Source of the DNA: Streptomyces sp. NBC_01016
GTDB lineage: Bacteria > Actinomycetota > Actinomycetes > Streptomycetales > Streptomycetaceae
DNA length: 64,000 nucleotides
NCBI RefSeq assembly: GCF_026341035.1
Contig: NZ_JAPEOQ010000001.1
Coordinates: 1,736,001 to 1,800,000 of the forward strand
Direction: 5' to 3'
Positions 61,666 through 64,000 of the stretch are shown here, piece by piece (the first letter of the stretch is position 1; each line of letters begins with the position of its first letter). Both the position numbers and the translations under genes were made by a program. The notes beneath the pieces were generated by a model. It saw nothing but the letters and a program-made list of their open reading frames with translations. It ran no database searches and was not told the DNA's origin.

Positions 61666-62604
61666 ATGACTGTTTCCGTACGACGTGTGGTCGGCGCTGC
61701 CGCTGCCACCGCGCTGCTGTGTTCGGCCGTCGCCGCTTGTAGTGGCGGGGACGACAAGGGCGGCGACAAGGCCTCCGGGACGGGGTCCCAGTCGGTCGCG
61801 CAGGCCGTCAAGGCCGCGTACACGAAGACCTCCGCGGCCAAGTCCGCCAAGGTCGAGATGACCATGAAGATGCCGACGGCTGCCCAGGGCGGCGGCGACA
61901 TGAAGATGTCCGGCACCATGGGCTGGGACCCGACCGTCATGGATATGACGATGTCCGGCGCCGCGCTCTCGGGGGGCGGCGCGGACGCGCCCAAGAACAT
62001 CCGCATGCTCATGCAGGACAACGTGATGTACATGGACATGGGCGCCAATGCCGCCAAGTCCATGGACGGCAAGCGCTGGATGAAGATGGACCTCGCCGCC
62101 ATGGCGAAGAAGTCCGGCGACGAGAAGCTGGCGAGCCAGATGACCGGCAGCCTGGACAACATGAACCAGGACCCGGCCCAGCAGATCGCCGTCCTGCTGG
62201 ACTCGCCCAACCTGAAGCACCTCGGTTCGGCCACGGTGGACGGCGCCGAGACGCAGCACTACAAGGGCAAGCTGACGGTCGACGAGATGATGGCGAAGAA
62301 CGACTCGCTGAAGGTCCTCGGCAAGTCGGAGCGCGACCAGCTGCTCAAGAACGTCAAGAAGGCCGGTATCAAGACCTACGACACCGAGCTGTGGATCAAC
62401 AAGGACGACCTGCCGGTCCGGCTCGACGTCACGATGGACAGCTCGCAGGGCGCCATCCAGGTGTCGGAGAAGTTCTCCGACTACGGCGCCGCGGTGAAGG
62501 CCGACGTGCCGCCCGCGAGCCAGACCTTCGACATGATGAAGATGCTCAAGGAGCTCGGCGGGGCCTCCGGCGGCGCCGGCAGCAGCGCCGGTTCTGCCTC
62601 TTAG
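61666..62604 (+). CDS. Lipoprotein, LppX/LprAFG-like, Met-rich
   Basis: A 312-residue lipoprotein: signal peptide with SAVAAC (Cys25) and Gly/Asp/Lys linker, then an LppX-like domain (KSAKVEMTMKMPTAAQ, GWDPTVMDMTMSG, HYKGKLTVDEMM, ELWINKDDLPVRLDVTMD). Over twenty methionines are present, many in DMKM/MTMSG clusters. Probably a lipid- or hydrophobic-ligand-binding surface protein. Stands between rplA and rplJ in this genus. Confidence 0.82.
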   Translation: MTVSVRRVVGAAAATALLCSAVAACSGGDDKGGDKASGTGSQSVAQAVKAAYTKTSAAKSAKVEMTMKMPTAAQGGGDMKMSGTMGWDPTVMDMTMSGAALSGGGADAPKNIRMLMQDNVMYMDMGANAAKSMDGKRWMKMDLAAMAKKSGDEKLASQMTGSLDNMNQDPAQQIAVLLDSPNLKHLGSATVDGAETQHYKGKLTVDEMMAKNDSLKVLGKSERDQLLKNVKKAGIKTYDTELWINKDDLPVRLDVTMDSSQGAIQVSEKFSDYGAAVKADVPPASQTFDMMKMLKELGGASGGAGSSAGSAS

Positions 62605-62689
62605 GGGGTCGACCGCGGCGTCTGAGCGGATTTGCTCGACACGCTCTCTTTCACGTAACCTTCCACAGAAGCCAAAGACCGCTGGTCGT

Positions 62690-62892
62690 TGCCGTGCGCT
62701 CGCAAGAGGGTTCGGTGGCCGAAGGATCCGCTGAAACTGCGGACGACCCGCGCAGGTGACCGTGGAAGTGCTCCTGGAACCCCTTCGGGGAATCCGGTCG
62801 AGCTCACGCCCCGTGCGCCTGCGCCGGGGCGTTTCGTTTTCCCCAGCCTCCTTGCGAGCGGTCCTCATCACCCGGAAGGAGGCCGACGCTCT
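62690..62892 (+). promoter_or_regulatory. rplJ leader: L10-type leader with attenuator
   Basis: The 200-base untranslated region before rplJ contains several nested stems. ACGCCCCG (62,806-62,813) pairs with CGGGGCGT (62,825-62,832), followed by TTTCGTTTT, which is an attenuator-like terminator. This is the position of the L10(L12) binding leader known from bacterial rplJL operons. Confidence 0.7.
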
Positions 62893-63423
62893 ATGCCGAC
62901 GCCCGACAAGGCTGCCGCGGTAGCCGAGCTCACGGACAAGTTCCGCAGCTCGAACGCCGCTGTGCTGACCGAGTACCGGGGTCTCACCGTGGCCCAGCTC
63001 AAGCAGCTGCGCCGTTCGCTCGGTGAGAACTCCGAGTACGCCGTGGTGAAGAACACGCTGACCAAGATCGCGGCCAACGAGGCCGGGATCAACACGCTGG
63101 ACGACCTGTTCAACGGTCCGACGGCGGTTGCCTTCGTCACCGGTGACCCGGTGGAGTCGGCCAAGGGTCTTCGTGACTTCGCCAAGGAGAACCCGAATCT
63201 CGTCATCAAGGGCGGTGTCCTTGACGGTAAGGCGCTGTCCGCCGACGAGATCAAGAAGCTTGCGGACCTCGAGTCCCGCGAGGTTCTGCTGTCCAAGCTG
63301 GCCGGTGCCTTCAAGGCGAAGCAGTCGCAGGCTGCCTCCGTCTTCAACGCGCTGCCGACGAAGCTCGTCCGCACCGTGGACGCGCTCCGTGCCAAGCAGG
63401 ACGAGCAGGGCGGTGCCGAGTAA
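62893..63423 (+). CDS. rplJ: Ribosomal protein uL10
   Basis: A 176-residue L10: [21 protein letters not shown] in the RNA-binding domain, [15 protein letters not shown], and a C-terminal helix that docks L7/L12 dimers. GGAAGGAGG precedes the ATG at 62893. With L12 it forms the ribosomal stalk and represses its own translation through the leader. Confidence 0.97.
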   Translation: MPTPDKAAAVAELTDKFRSSNAAVLTEYRGLTVAQLKQLRRSLGENSEYAVVKNTLTKIAANEAGINTLDDLFNGPTAVAFVTGDPVESAKGLRDFAKENPNLVIKGGVLDGKALSADEIKKLADLESREVLLSKLAGAFKAKQSQAASVFNALPTKLVRTVDALRAKQDEQGGAE

Positions 63424-63544
63424 CTCGGCTCGCTTTTTGATCCTCGCCGCCTGACCGGGCGGCAGGGATCGCAGCGGGCCCGAACGTACGCCCGCCTCAC
63501 CCAGTACATCCGGCACCTGCCGATTTAGTGGAAGGACCGCCATC

Positions 63545-63931
63545 ATGGCGAAGCTCACCCAGGACGAGCTGCTTGCGCAGTTCGAGGAGATGACCCTCAT
63601 CGAGCTCTCCGAGTTCGTGAAGGCCTTCGAGGACAAGTTCGACGTCGAGGCTGCCGCTGCCGCCCCCGTCGTCGTCGCCGGTGCCGCTGGTGGCGCCGCC
63701 GCCGAGGCCGTCGAGGAGCAGGACGAGTTCGACGTCATCCTCACCGGCGCCGGTGACAAGAAGATCCAGGTCATCAAGGTCGTGCGCGAGCTGACCTCCC
63801 TGGGCCTCAAGGAGGCCAAGGACCTCGTCGACGGCACCCCGAAGCCGGTCCTCGAGAAGGTCGCCAAGGACGCTGCCGCGAAGGCCAAGGAGCAGCTCGA
63901 GGCTGCCGGCGCGGCCGTCGAGGTCAAGTAA
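63545..63931 (+). CDS. rplL: Ribosomal protein bL12 (L7/L12)
   Basis: A 128-residue L12: helical N-terminal dimerisation domain ([21 protein letters not shown]), Ala-rich hinge ([15 protein letters not shown]), and the C-terminal factor-binding domain with [26 protein letters not shown] (core [16 protein letters not shown]). GGAAGGACC precedes the ATG. The window ends 69 bases later, where rpoB would be expected. Confidence 0.97.
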   Translation: MAKLTQDELLAQFEEMTLIELSEFVKAFEDKFDVEAAAAAPVVVAGAAGGAAAEAVEEQDEFDVILTGAGDKKIQVIKVVRELTSLGLKEAKDLVDGTPKPVLEKVAKDAAAKAKEQLEAAGAAVEVK

Positions 63932-64000
63932 GACCTCTTCGAGTCTGTCGACTCCTCTCCGGTGAAATTGCTCCCTCGGGAGCTGTAACGCCGAGGTACC

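Overview
The window is high-GC actinobacterial chromosome (roughly 70% GC by eye, GTG starts frequent, overlapping ATGA/GTGA junctions). The conserved gene order (korAB, a second nuo operon, htpX, yajQ, tRNA-Tyr ... rpmG, murB, add, aspC, tRNA-Trp, secE-nusG-rplKA-rplJL) is that of Streptomyces, close to the S. coelicolor arrangement as I remember it.

Layout. (1) 1-3.5 kb: end of a solute:sodium symporter, a VOC protein, a RarD-like transporter, and a divergent NmrA-like oxidoreductase/HxlR regulator pair. (2) 3.5-10.5 kb, minus strand: KorA/KorB 2-oxoacid:ferredoxin oxidoreductase, a response regulator and two tandem paralogous histidine kinases. (3) 10.7-20.8 kb, plus strand: a ten-gene complex I operon, nuoABCHIJKLMN, lacking nuoD, E, F and G. 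(4) 20.9-25.1 kb: mscL, htpX, yccF, an APC permease, a GlsB/YeaQ protein and yajQ.

(5) 25,380-43,679: an 18.2 kb integrative conjugative element of the actinomycete (AICE) type, inserted in the 3' half of tRNA-Tyr (the site known for SLP1) and flanked by a 53-bp direct repeat. It carries a coupled rep(DUF3987)-orf-xis-int operon, in which xis needs a -1 frameshift. It also has a TraB/FtsK translocase followed by five small genes, a DUF2637 spread-type protein, a MarR-like and a GntR-like regulator with palindromic operators, an XRE/flavoprotein pair, and a visibly less GC-rich cargo block (membrane protein, HNH nuclease with 17-residue repeats, HEPN-type protein, lipoprotein) that looks like a defence module. 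A structured leader element recurs upstream of at least four of its operons, twice next to a tRNA-like minihelix and once downstream of an rRNA boxA-like sequence. I regard this leader family, together with the HNH/HEPN cargo, as the best candidates for something undescribed.

(6) 43.9-46.7 kb: a cobalamin-dependent radical SAM enzyme of the RiPP C-methyltransferase type coupled to a DUF5825-like protein, with no evident precursor gene. (7) 46.9-64 kb: an NAD(P)-binding protein, a degenerate amidohydrolase, tRNA-Thr, tRNA-Met, rpmG, two MaoC-like subunits, a TetR/MFS efflux pair, murB, another TetR/oxidoreductase pair, add, aspC, tRNA-Trp, and the secE-nusG-rplK-rplA-(two lipoproteins)-rplJ-rplL ribosomal cluster with an L10-type leader and attenuator.

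All family assignments come from reading motifs in the translations; no database search was run.
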